A stretch of 64,000 nucleotides of DNA from JAJZIH01 sp021785265 (GTDB lineage Bacteria > Pseudomonadota > Gammaproteobacteria > JAKAQQ01), in assembly GCA_027338645.1 (NCBI GenBank), contig DAHWSH010000050.1:11344-75343 (forward strand). Reading direction: 5' to 3'. Position 1 is the stretch's first letter. Each line of letters begins with the position of its first letter. The notes under the pieces were generated by a model that saw nothing but the letters and a program-made list of their open reading frames with translations, searched no databases and was not told the DNA's origin. Below, piece by piece: positions 25,749 through 35,857 of this stretch. The position numbers and the translations under genes were made by a program.

Positions 25749-27173
25749 ATGGAAATGCGCTCGCCTCCCGCGCAACATTCCAGTACGCCCCGACTCGAAA
25801 CGGTGTTCGCGGCGCAGAAGCGGCTGGCGCTCGAGTGGCGCCATTCCACGGCGGCCTACCGCCGTTCACGATTGACCCGGCTGGAACGGGCCGTCGGAAA
25901 CTACCAACCGCGACTGCGCGACGCGTTGAGCGTCGACCTACACAAACCCGTGCCGGAAACTGACCTGTCAGAAATCCTGCCGGTCATCGCCGAAATCCGC
26001 CATGCCCGACGCCATCTGGCCGGCTGGATGAAGCTCCGGAGGGTTGATCCGGGCCGACTCCTCCCCGGTACGTCCGCCTGGATCCGACATGAACCGCGAG
26101 GAACCTGTCTCATCATGGCGCCCTGGAACTATCCGGTCGCCCTCACACTGGGTCCACTCGCCTGTGCACTGGCGGCCGGCAACACGGTGATCCTCAAGCC
26201 CTCGGAGTTTGCACCAGCCACGGCATCGGTCCTTGCCGAACTGGTCAACGAGACCTTTGAGCCGGCGGAGGTGGCCGTCTACCCGGGAGATGTCACCCAG
26301 GCATCAGCGCTTCTTGACCTTCCCTTCGACCACATTTTCTTCACCGGCAGCCCGGCAACCGGTCGGATCGTGATGGCAGCGGCCGCCCGACACCTCGCCT
26401 CCGTCACACTGGAACTCGGTGGCCGATCACCCGTCATCGTGGACGCCTCCGCCGATTTGGAATCCGCAGCCCGTTCGATCGTCTGGGGCAAATGGGCCAA
26501 TTGTGGTCAGACCTGCATCGCCCCCGATCATCTCTTCGTCGAAGAGGGTATCCGTGAGCGGTTCGTTTCCGCACTCGAGCGCGAGATCACCGCGCTCTAC
26601 GGCGCAGACAGCCGAATGAGCGCGGATTACGGTCGGATCGTCAATCAGTCGCACTTCGAGCGCCTCGTCGGTCTTCTCGAGGATGCCACCCGCCGGGGGG
26701 CAAAACGGATCGGAGGCCCGGTCCTGCCCGGCGAACGCCTGATCCCCCCAACCCTCCTGACCGGAATCCAACCCGGCAGCGCCATCCTCGAAAACGAGAT
26801 CTTTGGCCCATTGCTTCCGGTCCTCGACTTCAGGAACCTTCTCGAACCGATTACCGCAATCAATGAACAACCCAAGCCACTGGCCCTCTACATCTTTTCC
26901 CGGCGGCAAGCCGCAATCGACCGCATCGTGCGTGAAACCTCATCCGGCGGTGTCGGCATCAACACCACCCTGCTCCAGTTTCTCCACGGCAACCTGCCCT
27001 TCGGGGGCATCGGCGAATCCGGCATCGGCAACAGCCATGGATTCTTCGGATTCCGGGCCTTCAGCCACGAGCGCGCCATCCTGAGGGACCGGCTGTTTCT
27101 CACCCGGTTCTTGTCACCGCCCTACACCGGGTGGGTCCGCAACCGGATTCACGCACTCCGGAAACTGGCCTGA
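25749..27173 (+). CDS. Aldehyde dehydrogenase, class 3 / coniferyl-aldehyde type
   Basis: 474-residue NAD(P)-dependent aldehyde dehydrogenase. The motifs are MAPWNYPVALTLGPLACALAAGNTVILKPSE (cofactor site), FFTGSPATGRIVM, the general-base Glu in VTLELGGRSPVIV, the catalytic Cys in NCGQTCIAPDHLFV and NEIFGPLLPV. The lack of a long N-terminal arm and the hydrophobic C-terminal tail (RLFLTRFLSPPYTGWVRNRI) match the class 3 (fatty or aromatic aldehyde) group, which is often membrane-associated. GAGAGG precedes the ATG. It is transcribed away from the lipoprotein gene. The physiological aldehyde is unknown. Confidence 0.92.
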   Translation: MEMRSPPAQHSSTPRLETVFAAQKRLALEWRHSTAAYRRSRLTRLERAVGNYQPRLRDALSVDLHKPVPETDLSEILPVIAEIRHARRHLAGWMKLRRVDPGRLLPGTSAWIRHEPRGTCLIMAPWNYPVALTLGPLACALAAGNTVILKPSEFAPATASVLAELVNETFEPAEVAVYPGDVTQASALLDLPFDHIFFTGSPATGRIVMAAAARHLASVTLELGGRSPVIVDASADLESAARSIVWGKWANCGQTCIAPDHLFVEEGIRERFVSALEREITALYGADSRMSADYGRIVNQSHFERLVGLLEDATRRGAKRIGGPVLPGERLIPPTLLTGIQPGSAILENEIFGPLLPVLDFRNLLEPITAINEQPKPLALYIFSRRQAAIDRIVRETSSGGVGINTTLLQFLHGNLPFGGIGESGIGNSHGFFGFRAFSHERAILRDRLFLTRFLSPPYTGWVRNRIHALRKLA

Positions 27174-27195
27174 ACCGACCCTCCGGTGACGCATC

Positions 27196-27209
27196 CACCC
27201 GGACGGGTG
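27196..27209 (+). repeat. Short hairpin after the aldehyde dehydrogenase gene
   Basis: CACCC and GGGTG flank a GGAC loop, 22 nt after the stop codon. No T-run follows, so it is at best a weak or Rho-assisted 3'-end structure. The rest of the 92-nt gap before moxR holds nothing else recognisable. Confidence 0.3.
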
Positions 27210-27265
27210 TGGCCCGGGGGGCCCGGCGGTTTGCATCACCCTGCCGGGGCCGTTAGACTGAGCCA

Positions 27266-28213
<948 letters not shown>

Positions 28214-28221
28214 GGAGAAGC

Positions 28222-29205
28222 ATGCCCATCCGACGCATCCGACGCAAACAGGGAGGGGCGGATGCAGCCCCGCTTTCGCCCAGCTCCGTGGGCACCCCCC
28301 CTGCTCCCTCCCAGACGGTCCGCTACCGGAAAACCTACATCCTGCCCACCCCGTTCGGTCTCGCCTTCGCACTCATGCTGGCTGCGCTGTTTCTCGGCGC
28401 CATGAACTACAACAACAACATGGCCTTTTTCCTGGCTTTTCTGTTGACGGGTACCGCTCTCCTCAGTATGGCTCGGGTCCATGGCAACCTGGTCGGACTC
28501 GTGATCCAACCGGTCTCACCCGCTCCCGTCTTCGCCGGTGAGCACCTACCTCTCGCGATCCGCCTCGAAAACCCCTCTTCCCTTCCCCGCCTGGGTCTCG
28601 TCCTACGGGCTTCCCACCCGACTGCACCGGGTCATGAAGTCGAGCTGCCGGCCCAGGGTTCAGCGATTCTCACCCTGTCAGTACCGACCCGGACGCGAGG
28701 CTGGTTCACTCCGCCGGGCCTGCGTCTCGAGTCGCGCCGTCCCTTCGGGCTTTTCGTCGCCTGGACCCGTCTGTCCGAGATCCCACGCGCACTGGTCTAC
28801 CCGACCCCGGCCGATCCCGCCCTGCCGCTCCCTCCTCCTGCCGCCGGAACCGGTCCGACGCAACCCGAACGTCCCGACGTCGAGGACTTTCAGGGATTAC
28901 GGCGATACCGGCCCGGAGATACCCGCCGCCACATCCACTGGCCAGCCTATGCGCGAGGGCGCGGACTCCTCACGAAACGCTTCGAGACACCCCCGACCGA
29001 AACCCGGATCCTCAACTGGCTCGAGACTCCAGGTCGCCTGGAAGAACGCTTGTCCCACCTGACCCGATGGATCGTCGAACTCGAAGCGGCTTCCTGCCCT
29101 TATGGCCTGATATTGCCCAACCTGCATGCGCCGCCGCAATGTAACCCGAGTCATCACGAGCACTGTCTCGCGGCGCTCGCCCTCTACCCGGAACCTCCAC
29201 CATGA
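28222..29205 (+). CDS. DUF58 domain membrane protein
   Basis: 327 residues. After a polar N-terminus (residues 1-35) come two adjacent hydrophobic helices (LPTPFGLAFALMLAALFLGAM and a second one near 68-88). A beta-rich region follows and then the DUF58 signature, LRRYRPGDTRRHIHWPAYARG. The VWA-like fold partner of MoxR has no known enzyme activity. It starts 8 nt after moxR and overlaps the transglutaminase gene by 4 nt. The C-terminal region, which in full-length DUF58 proteins continues as a VWA-like fold, is short here. Confidence 0.88.
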   Translation: MPIRRIRRKQGGADAAPLSPSSVGTPPAPSQTVRYRKTYILPTPFGLAFALMLAALFLGAMNYNNNMAFFLAFLLTGTALLSMARVHGNLVGLVIQPVSPAPVFAGEHLPLAIRLENPSSLPRLGLVLRASHPTAPGHEVELPAQGSAILTLSVPTRTRGWFTPPGLRLESRRPFGLFVAWTRLSEIPRALVYPTPADPALPLPPPAAGTGPTQPERPDVEDFQGLRRYRPGDTRRHIHWPAYARGRGLLTKRFETPPTETRILNWLETPGRLEERLSHLTRWIVELEAASCPYGLILPNLHAPPQCNPSHHEHCLAALALYPEPPP

Positions 29206-31205
29206 GGCGGAAACGACACGAGCCGGATACCCAGGCCATCGCCGTCGCCCGCTCACCCCTGCCCGGTCTTTTCATCACCCTCGCACTCGTCTGGCTTCCC
29301 CTGTTCCTCGAACTGCCGGTCTGGATGGTCGGATCCGCCGGCCTGATGCTGGTCGCCCGCATGCGACGACCCTGGCCCGGGCAGCACCCATCGCTCTGGA
29401 TCCGACTAGTCCTGATCGGCCTGGGGCTTGCCTTTGTCTTGTTCACCTTTCACGGATTGAATGGGGCACTTCCGGGCTCGGCCTTACTCCTCCTCATGGC
29501 CGCCCTCAAAGCCTTCGAGAGCACCTCTCTGCGGGATCTTCGAATCCTCGTGCTGATCGGATACTTTGAAATCGGGGCCGATCTCTTCTTAAGCCAAGCG
29601 CCGCTCCTCGTGCTTTATCTCGCCCTCGTCACGCTGCTCCTCACGGCCCTCTGGCTTCATCTCGAATCCGCTCGGGAGAAAAAGCACCCGTGGTCCGCCT
29701 GGCCCGAAGCCCTGAGGTGGCTGGTCCGGGCCCTCCCTACCGCGCTTATTCTTTTTATTGTCTTTCCGAGGATTCCGGGTCCGCTTTGGGGACTCGGGCC
29801 CCTCTCGGCACACCCACTCGGGCTTCCACGCCATCTTGATCCCGGCTCCCTGAACCGGATCGTCCTCTCCCACCAGATCGTTTTCAGGATCCGTTACCTG
29901 GGTCCACCGCCCCCACGGCCCGATCGCTACTTCCGCGGACCGGTGTTCAACCGCTTCACCGGGACCACTTGGCTACCCGGACGGACCGCCCACCTTCCTC
30001 CTCCGCGGACCACCCAGCTCGACGGGGCGTCCTACCGCTACCGGATCACGCTGGAGCCGACCGAAACGCGGGCGCTGTACGCACTCGACTTCCCCGTGGA
30101 CTGGTCCATCAGCGCCCGTCTCGACTCGCTCTTCGAACTGAGAAGCCCTTTCCCAATCCGCCGCCTGACCCGTTACGAGGCTATTTCCTATCCCGATCTC
30201 CGTATGAAACACCTGCCCGAGATGACCCGGCTACGCGACCTCGCCCTACCGATCGGGGCGGATCCCAGAAGCCGTGCCCTGGCCACCCAATGGCGGGAGG
30301 AGAATCACCATCCCCTCGCCATCATCGCGCGAGCGTTGTCCTATTTCCATGACCAACTGTTCTACTACACACTGCATCCGCCCCTCCTCACGAAGGTCAA
30401 CCCGATTGATGATTTTCTGTTCCGGACCCGGAGGGGATTCTGCCAACATTACGCCTCTGCTTTTGCCTTCCTCATGCGGGCAGCCGGCATTCCCGCCCGC
30501 GTCGTGACGGGCTTTGTCGGGGGACACTACAACTCCGTCGGCGGCTTTTATGTGATCCGGGAATCGGATGCGCACGCCTGGGACGAAGTCTGGATCCACG
30601 GACGGGGCTGGATGCGGGTGGATCCCACCCAAGCCATCGCGGCCAGTCGGGTCAGTCCCGGTGCCCGGGCGGTCTTGTCAGGCCGCCTTCGCCTGGCCGG
30701 ACTGGACCTTCCCGACCAGGGGCTCTGGCTCCACCTGCAGACCAGCTGGGATGCTTTCGATGCACTCTGGGATCGGTGGGTTTTGGGCTACGGCCCCCGT
30801 CTCCAGGAACATCTCCTGCACGAGATGGGTTTCGGTCTGGCGCAGAGTGCCGAGTGGCTCGGATTCATCCTGATGGCATTCGGCCTGCCTTTCTTCATGA
30901 ATCGTCTCCATTGGCCGGACCGTTTCCGAACCACACGCCGGATCGAGGAAAAGGCCTGGCGCGGGCTCCTCAGGAAAATGCGACCCTGGGGAGTCCCCAG
31001 AGCCTGGGAACCCCCCATGGCCTTCGCACTCCGCATGAGAAACCAGCTCATCGCGGACAAAGGACAAGACTTTCTCACCCTCGCACACTGCTATTCCGAT
31101 CTCCACTACCAAAACGACCCTCCTCCCGAGGAGGTTCGGCGCTTTGCCGAAGCGACTTCCCGCTACGATCCCGGTTCGAAGAACTCATCCCAGGGGGAAA
31201 GTTAG
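29202..31205 (+). CDS. tgpA: TgpA-type transmembrane transglutaminase-like protein
   Basis: 667 residues. An N-terminal block of about five to six transmembrane helices (DUF3488) covers residues 20-200. A periplasmic transglutaminase-like domain follows, with the catalytic triad visible as Cys in TRRGFCQHYASAFAFLMRAAGIPARVV, His in SDAHAWDEVW and Asp in MRVDPTQA. One further transmembrane segment (GFILMAFGLPFFM) precedes a cytoplasmic DUF4129-like tail. The Pseudomonas homologue is essential, with a proposed role in the cell envelope. It is the last gene of the moxR-DUF58-tgpA unit. Confidence 0.92.
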   Translation: MRRKRHEPDTQAIAVARSPLPGLFITLALVWLPLFLELPVWMVGSAGLMLVARMRRPWPGQHPSLWIRLVLIGLGLAFVLFTFHGLNGALPGSALLLLMAALKAFESTSLRDLRILVLIGYFEIGADLFLSQAPLLVLYLALVTLLLTALWLHLESAREKKHPWSAWPEALRWLVRALPTALILFIVFPRIPGPLWGLGPLSAHPLGLPRHLDPGSLNRIVLSHQIVFRIRYLGPPPPRPDRYFRGPVFNRFTGTTWLPGRTAHLPPPRTTQLDGASYRYRITLEPTETRALYALDFPVDWSISARLDSLFELRSPFPIRRLTRYEAISYPDLRMKHLPEMTRLRDLALPIGADPRSRALATQWREENHHPLAIIARALSYFHDQLFYYTLHPPLLTKVNPIDDFLFRTRRGFCQHYASAFAFLMRAAGIPARVVTGFVGGHYNSVGGFYVIRESDAHAWDEVWIHGRGWMRVDPTQAIAASRVSPGARAVLSGRLRLAGLDLPDQGLWLHLQTSWDAFDALWDRWVLGYGPRLQEHLLHEMGFGLAQSAEWLGFILMAFGLPFFMNRLHWPDRFRTTRRIEEKAWRGLLRKMRPWGVPRAWEPPMAFALRMRNQLIADKGQDFLTLAHCYSDLHYQNDPPPEEVRRFAEATSRYDPGSKNSSQGES

Positions 31206-31332
31206 ACCAAACGCTTAAAACTGGTGTCGATCGCGTCAAAAAACCGGACCCCCTGATCTGTAAAACCGATCGGGCCAACGTCATTGACCGAGCCATGCGG
31301 AACCATACCAAAGCGGCGCCCTGTTGTTTGTG

Positions 31333-31364
31333 ATAGCTTCTGGAGCTATTGGAAACGGTTTTCC
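31333..31364 (+). repeat. Two tandem inverted repeats before an exported-protein gene
   Basis: ATAGCT-TCTGG-AGCTAT (31333-31349) is a perfect 6-bp stem. GGAAA-CGGT-TTTCC (31351-31364) follows after one base. They lie in the 179-nt gap after tgpA and end about 20 nt before the ATG at 31385. They could be a transcription factor site or mRNA hairpins near the start. Nothing else is recognisable in the gap. Confidence 0.4.
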
Positions 31365-31384
31365 GATATGGAAACGAGGGTGAC

Positions 31385-32386
31385 ATGAATAAGTCCCGAA
31401 CGATCCCCCTCCTTTGTGTACTGGCCGTGACACCGGTCAGTCTACCGGCCTCGGGGCGGATGTCCCTCCCGATCTTGCTGTTCCCACCACTCCACTACCA
31501 GCGTCTGGGCACACTCAACGAAAAGGGCTATCTCCGCCGCGTTCAGGGCAAGGCCACGGAACGGACCCTGCTCCTACGCTGGGAACGGGAGGGACTCCGG
31601 CTCGGAGCCAAGGCCCTGCTGCTCCGTCCCATGTGTCGTGCGCCCTCCTGTCTGCCGTTTGGACCCGAGGAGGCCATCGCGATCCGGACGATCGCACCCC
31701 TCTGTACACTCCCGCTTCAATGCTGGTCGATTGGAGATCTTCTCTTTAGCCGCAGGGCCTGGCTCCGGGATTACTGGAAAGCCTGGCGCATCATCCGGCG
31801 GCGGTACGCCTTTGGTCTCAGCATCGCAGTTCCCCTGGCGGCCCACAGCCTCCAGGCCAAGCGACTCTCATCGATCACAAGTCGGCTCCTCGGTCCCTTG
31901 TGGACCGGGGGCAGGCTAGTCCATTTCATTTGCCCACCCCGCGAGCTTGACGAGCTGCCCGTCCTATCAACTCCGGTGGTCGTTCGCCTCAATCGACTGG
32001 GACAGATGCCCGTCGATCTACAGGGGTATGAGCGGCATATCCCCGCGACCCATCTCGCCGTCGCCCGTTATGGCCGCCCCCCTGCTTTTGTGGATGCCAC
32101 CCTGTCATTGATCCGGATCCTACGACACCTGCGATTCGGCAACGAGTTCACGAGGGGCATATCCACTGAACTCATCATGGACTGGCATATGGTCCCCTTG
32201 CGACGAGGCCAACCACCACCGGCTGGCTTGATCTGCCGGTACCCGGCTTATCCGGCATCTTATTGGCGCGATGGCATTGCGATGACCCACCTGCGTTGGG
32301 CCCGCTACGTTTTCCACGAAGACGGAGAACGTGAAGTGATCCTCGCCAACCCGGTCCCTCTCCGTCATCGCCCGCGTGCTCACTAG
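31385..32386 (+). CDS. Exported protein of unknown function
   Basis: 333 residues from the ATG at 31385 (GAGGG 5 nt upstream). An N-terminal signal-like segment (TIPLLCVLAVTPVSLPASG) suggests export. The mature part has several cysteines, including pairs in RPMCRAPSC and APLCTLPLQC, an arginine-rich middle and many aromatic residues near the C-terminus (RYPAYPASYWRDG). I do not recognise a family. It follows tgpA by 179 nt and converges on the MFS gene, sharing a CTAG double stop at 32383-32386. Codon choice looks like that of the neighbours, so it is probably a real resident gene. Confidence 0.65.
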   Translation: MNKSRTIPLLCVLAVTPVSLPASGRMSLPILLFPPLHYQRLGTLNEKGYLRRVQGKATERTLLLRWEREGLRLGAKALLLRPMCRAPSCLPFGPEEAIAIRTIAPLCTLPLQCWSIGDLLFSRRAWLRDYWKAWRIIRRRYAFGLSIAVPLAAHSLQAKRLSSITSRLLGPLWTGGRLVHFICPPRELDELPVLSTPVVVRLNRLGQMPVDLQGYERHIPATHLAVARYGRPPAFVDATLSLIRILRHLRFGNEFTRGISTELIMDWHMVPLRRGQPPPAGLICRYPAYPASYWRDGIAMTHLRWARYVFHEDGEREVILANPVPLRHRPRAH

Positions 32387-33699
32387 AGCGTGCTGGCCAA
32401 GGTCTCGCCTTCGCGCCAGTCAACCTGGTGCAGGAAATAGGCTCCCACCACGAAAAGCACCACAATGCTGCCAATCGCCACCCGGGCGTTGCCGCTCCAG
32501 CGTTCCGTAAGCGCCACGAGAAGGGGACCCAGAATGGCTGAAAACTTTCCGACCGTCCCATAAAAACCGAAAAATTCAGCCGATTTTTCTTTCGGGATGA
32601 GCCGGGCATAGAGGGATCGAGACAGTGCCTGGGTCCCTCCCTGAACGAGCCCGATCACACCCGCCAAAGCATAAAACTCAACCACGTTGGTCATGAAAAC
32701 TGCCGCCAGCGTGGCCAGCACATAAATCCCGATCCCCCAGGACAGTGCGTGGAGTGCCGACGTACGCCGACCGATCCAGGCGAATCCGAACGTCGCCGGA
32801 AAGGCCACCGCCTGAGTCAGGAGGATTGCGACAATGAGACTGGAGGAGGGAAATCCCAGACTTAAACCATAACTCACCGCCATCCGGATGATGGTATTGA
32901 TGCCATCGATGTAACACCAATAGGCCAAGAGGAAAACCGAGACTTGCCGTAGTTTCCGGACCTCCTGGAAGGTCGTGAGAAATTGTGTCCAACCGCCCTG
33001 GATCAGGCTCCATCCACCGGAGGTGGCGGGTCTGGTCAGGCGTCTGTCGAACAAGAGTGGCAGCGCAAACAAAGCCCACCACAGAGCTACGTCGGCAAAA
33101 ACGAGACGCAGCGCCACAAGACGGTTCGCCAAACCGAAAAACGTCGGATGGCTCACCACGATAATATTTGCGGCAAACAGCAAGCCACCGCCGAGATAAC
33201 CGGCGGCATATCCGGTGCAGGAGACCTGATCCATCTCCTGCGGGCGGCAACGATGCGGAAGGAGCGAGTTATAGAAAGCGTTGCCGCCGGAATACCCAAC
33301 CAGTGCAACCGAGAAGATCGCGAGTGCAACCAGCCACTCGCCGCGGCCCACCAGATCGAGAGCGGCCGTGGACAGGATGCCCAGCCCGGCACACACGGCG
33401 AGCCCCCGGGTTCGGGCATCGGCACGATCCGCCAGTGCACCCAGGAGGGGCGCGCCCAACGCGACCACACCTGCCGAAAGACTGGTCGCCAGTCCGAGTC
33501 GGGACAAGGCCTCCCCGGGGGTGCCCTGGCTCCAGAAATGGGTCAAAAGAACCGGGAAAAAAGCCACCATGATGGTGGTTGCGAACGCGGACTCCGCCCA
33601 GTCATAGAGAACCCAATGCCGGATGGAAGCCTGTTTCAACAGGGTGCGCAACGTGCGAACCCCTGGCAAGGCGCTTTCGTCCTGCCCGATTTCGTTCAC
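32383..33699 (-). CDS. MFS transporter, UMF1/Atg22-like
   Basis: 438 residues with about twelve predicted transmembrane segments. The start region WVLYDWAESAFATTIMVAFFPVLLTHFW is the hallmark of the UMF1 (Atg22-like) family, and GYSGGNAFYNSLLPHRCRPQEMDQVSCTGYAAGYLGGG fits it as well. Bacterial members are of unknown substrate; the eukaryotic relatives export amino acids from vacuoles. The ATG at 33699 overlaps the prfC stop by 4 nt, so the two are likely co-translated, a pairing without obvious functional logic. Confidence 0.88.
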   Translation of the reverse strand: MNEIGQDESALPGVRTLRTLLKQASIRHWVLYDWAESAFATTIMVAFFPVLLTHFWSQGTPGEALSRLGLATSLSAGVVALGAPLLGALADRADARTRGLAVCAGLGILSTAALDLVGRGEWLVALAIFSVALVGYSGGNAFYNSLLPHRCRPQEMDQVSCTGYAAGYLGGGLLFAANIIVVSHPTFFGLANRLVALRLVFADVALWWALFALPLLFDRRLTRPATSGGWSLIQGGWTQFLTTFQEVRKLRQVSVFLLAYWCYIDGINTIIRMAVSYGLSLGFPSSSLIVAILLTQAVAFPATFGFAWIGRRTSALHALSWGIGIYVLATLAAVFMTNVVEFYALAGVIGLVQGGTQALSRSLYARLIPKEKSAEFFGFYGTVGKFSAILGPLLVALTERWSGNARVAIGSIVVLFVVGAYFLHQVDWREGETLASTL

Positions 33700-35282
33700 G
33701 CGCTGATCCGCTCCCGGGTCGACTCCAGGCGGATGCCGGGATGCCGCTCCTGGGTCAGGTCCAGATGAACCCGGTTGGGTGCCAGATAAACCAAACCCTC
33801 CAGATGGTCGTAGGCCAGATAGGGGGCCAGCTGGTTTTTAAAAACGGCCAGTGTCCCGCCTTCTCCCGCAACCCAGCGAGCCGTCACAATCGGCAGGGAT
33901 TCGAAACGACAACGGACCTGGTACTCATCTTCGAGACGGGCCGCCACCACGTCGAACTGCAACGGTCCGATGGCCCCCACGATCCAGTCCTGACCTTCGA
34001 GAGGCCGGAAAAACTGGGCAGCCCCTTCTTCCGCCAGTTCTCCCAAACCGCGAGCCAATGTCTTCGACCTTAACGGATCCTCCAACACGATCCGGCGGAA
34101 CCATTCCGGTGCGAAATCCGGGACCCCGGCAAATGACAATCGCTCTCCCTCGGTAAAGACGTCACCAATGCGGATCGTCCCGTGGTTGGGTAAACCGAGA
34201 ATGTCCCCCGCGACCGCCTCTTCCGACGGGTTGCGGGTATTGGCGAAAAAAGTCCGTGCGTCGGAGATTTTGAACTCCCGACCGGTTCGGACCTGGAACC
34301 AGCGCATGCCGGGGCGGTAGCGACCAGAGCACAGTCGGACAAAGGCCATTCGGTCATGATGTTGGGGATCCAGGTTCGCCTGGATTTTGAACACAAAACC
34401 CGTGAGGGCGGGCTCATGCGGCTGGACACTCCGTCCCCCCGCAGGTTGAGGACGAGGCGAAGGGGCAAAGTCACAGAAGGCATCGAGTAGTTGACGGACA
34501 CCAAATCCGCTCAACGCCGATCCGAAAAAGACCGGTGTCACGAGTCCCTCGCGATAGTCCGTCAGCTCCCAGGAGGGAGCCAGAGCCCGGACCAGCTCCC
34601 GTTCCTCCCCGAAAGCACGGGACCCGGAGCCGAGAAAAGCCTGTCCTTCCACACTCGCCCAGCCTTCGATCTGCCGTTCGATCCCAGCCCGTTCCGGGTT
34701 TTCCACTTCATAGACCGAAAATTGATCCCCCCGGAGATCGTAAAGGCCCCGAAACTCGCGGCCTCGTCCAACCGGCCAGGTCAGGGGGACGGTCACAAGT
34801 CCCAGCTTGCGTTCAATGTCATCCAAGAGAGCCAACGGGTCCAGGCTGTCCCGGTCGAGCTTGTTGATGAAGGTGATGATCGGGGTCTGTCGGCGTCGCG
34901 CGACCTCCATCAGCTTGAGCGTCCGTTCCTCAACGCCTTTTGCGGCATCAATCACCATGAGCGCGGAGTCAACCGCACTCAGGGTCCGGTAGGTATCTTC
35001 GGAAAAATCTTCGTGCCCGGGTGTATCGAGCAGGTTGAACAGACAATCCCGGTACGGGAACTGCATCACCGAGGTCGTCACCGAAATCCCGCGTTCCCGT
35101 TCGAGACGCATCCAGTCCGAATGGGTATGGCGTCGCACCCGCCGACCTTTGACTTGACCCGCCAGCTGAATCGCGCCCCCGAGCAGGAGCAGCTTCTCAG
35201 TCAGCGTCGTCTTGCCGGCATCCGGGTGAGAGATGATGGCAAAAGTCCGGCGGATTGAGGTTTGTCGTTCCAGTGTGTCCAC
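33696..35282 (-). CDS. prfC: Peptide chain release factor 3
   Basis: GTPase that removes RF1 and RF2 from the ribosome after termination. 528 residues from GTG 35282. G1 is in ISHPDAGKTTLTEKLLL, switch region in RERGISVTTSVMQF, G3 in DTPGHEDFSEDTYRTL and G4 in INKLDRDS; RF3-specific domains 2 and 3 follow (VFKIQANLDPQHHDRMAFVRLCSG). The binding site before GTG is poor. A 95-nt gap separates it from rimI and contains a possible -10, TAGAAT. Confidence 0.96.
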   Translation of the reverse strand: MDTLERQTSIRRTFAIISHPDAGKTTLTEKLLLLGGAIQLAGQVKGRRVRRHTHSDWMRLERERGISVTTSVMQFPYRDCLFNLLDTPGHEDFSEDTYRTLSAVDSALMVIDAAKGVEERTLKLMEVARRRQTPIITFINKLDRDSLDPLALLDDIERKLGLVTVPLTWPVGRGREFRGLYDLRGDQFSVYEVENPERAGIERQIEGWASVEGQAFLGSGSRAFGEERELVRALAPSWELTDYREGLVTPVFFGSALSGFGVRQLLDAFCDFAPSPRPQPAGGRSVQPHEPALTGFVFKIQANLDPQHHDRMAFVRLCSGRYRPGMRWFQVRTGREFKISDARTFFANTRNPSEEAVAGDILGLPNHGTIRIGDVFTEGERLSFAGVPDFAPEWFRRIVLEDPLRSKTLARGLGELAEEGAAQFFRPLEGQDWIVGAIGPLQFDVVAARLEDEYQVRCRFESLPIVTARWVAGEGGTLAVFKNQLAPYLAYDHLEGLVYLAPNRVHLDLTQERHPGIRLESTRERISA

Positions 35283-35377
35283 AGGATCGATCCGGAGAGA
35301 TCCGCCCTATTCTAAAGGGTTCACCCGGACCAGTCCGAACGGAATGCCTCTCGCGAAGTCGAGTCGTCCGATCCCGG

Positions 35378-35848
35378 TCAGGACAGATCCAGGCGGAACA
35401 CCCAGGCATCCTCCCGAATGACCGGGGGATCGGCCGGATAATAGCCCGGCCGCTCACCGATCAGGGTGAATCCGCAACTCCGGTAAAGCGACTGCGCCCG
35501 GGTATTCGAGACCCGGACCTCAAGGAACATGGCACCTGCCCCACACTGGATCGACCAATCGATGAGATAGTCGAGGAGCGCGCGGCCGAATCCCCGGCCC
35601 TGATGGGCGGGTGAGACACAGAGATTGAGGAGATGGGCTTCTCCGACCGCGATGGCGACGATCCCATACCCTACAATCTCGCGGCCTTCCTGGAGAACCC
35701 ACCCGTCATAACCGACCTTCATGCAATCACGGAAAATTTGTTCGGTCCAGCATTGGCGGTACGCCTCCTGCTCGATCTGGAGGATCTCCGGCAGATCCCG
35801 TACTTTCATCCGGTGGAAGGAGCGGGGGTAAGGGACTGCAAGTGCCAT
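35378..35848 (-). CDS. rimI: Ribosomal protein S18 alanine N-acetyltransferase RimI
   Basis: GNAT-fold acetyltransferase; RimI acetylates the N-terminal alanine of ribosomal protein S18. 156 residues, with the acetyl-CoA loop LCVSPAHQGRGFGRALLDYLI and the C-terminal EVRVSNTRAQSLYRSCGFTLIGERPGYYP typical of RimI. It starts 9 nt after the uracil-DNA glycosylase gene in the ilvC-pssA-udg-rimI run. Another GNAT substrate cannot be excluded, but the C-terminal block is distinctive. Confidence 0.88.
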   Translation of the reverse strand: MALAVPYPRSFHRMKVRDLPEILQIEQEAYRQCWTEQIFRDCMKVGYDGWVLQEGREIVGYGIVAIAVGEAHLLNLCVSPAHQGRGFGRALLDYLIDWSIQCGAGAMFLEVRVSNTRAQSLYRSCGFTLIGERPGYYPADPPVIREDAWVFRLDLS

Positions 35849-35857
35849 ACCGTCCGC

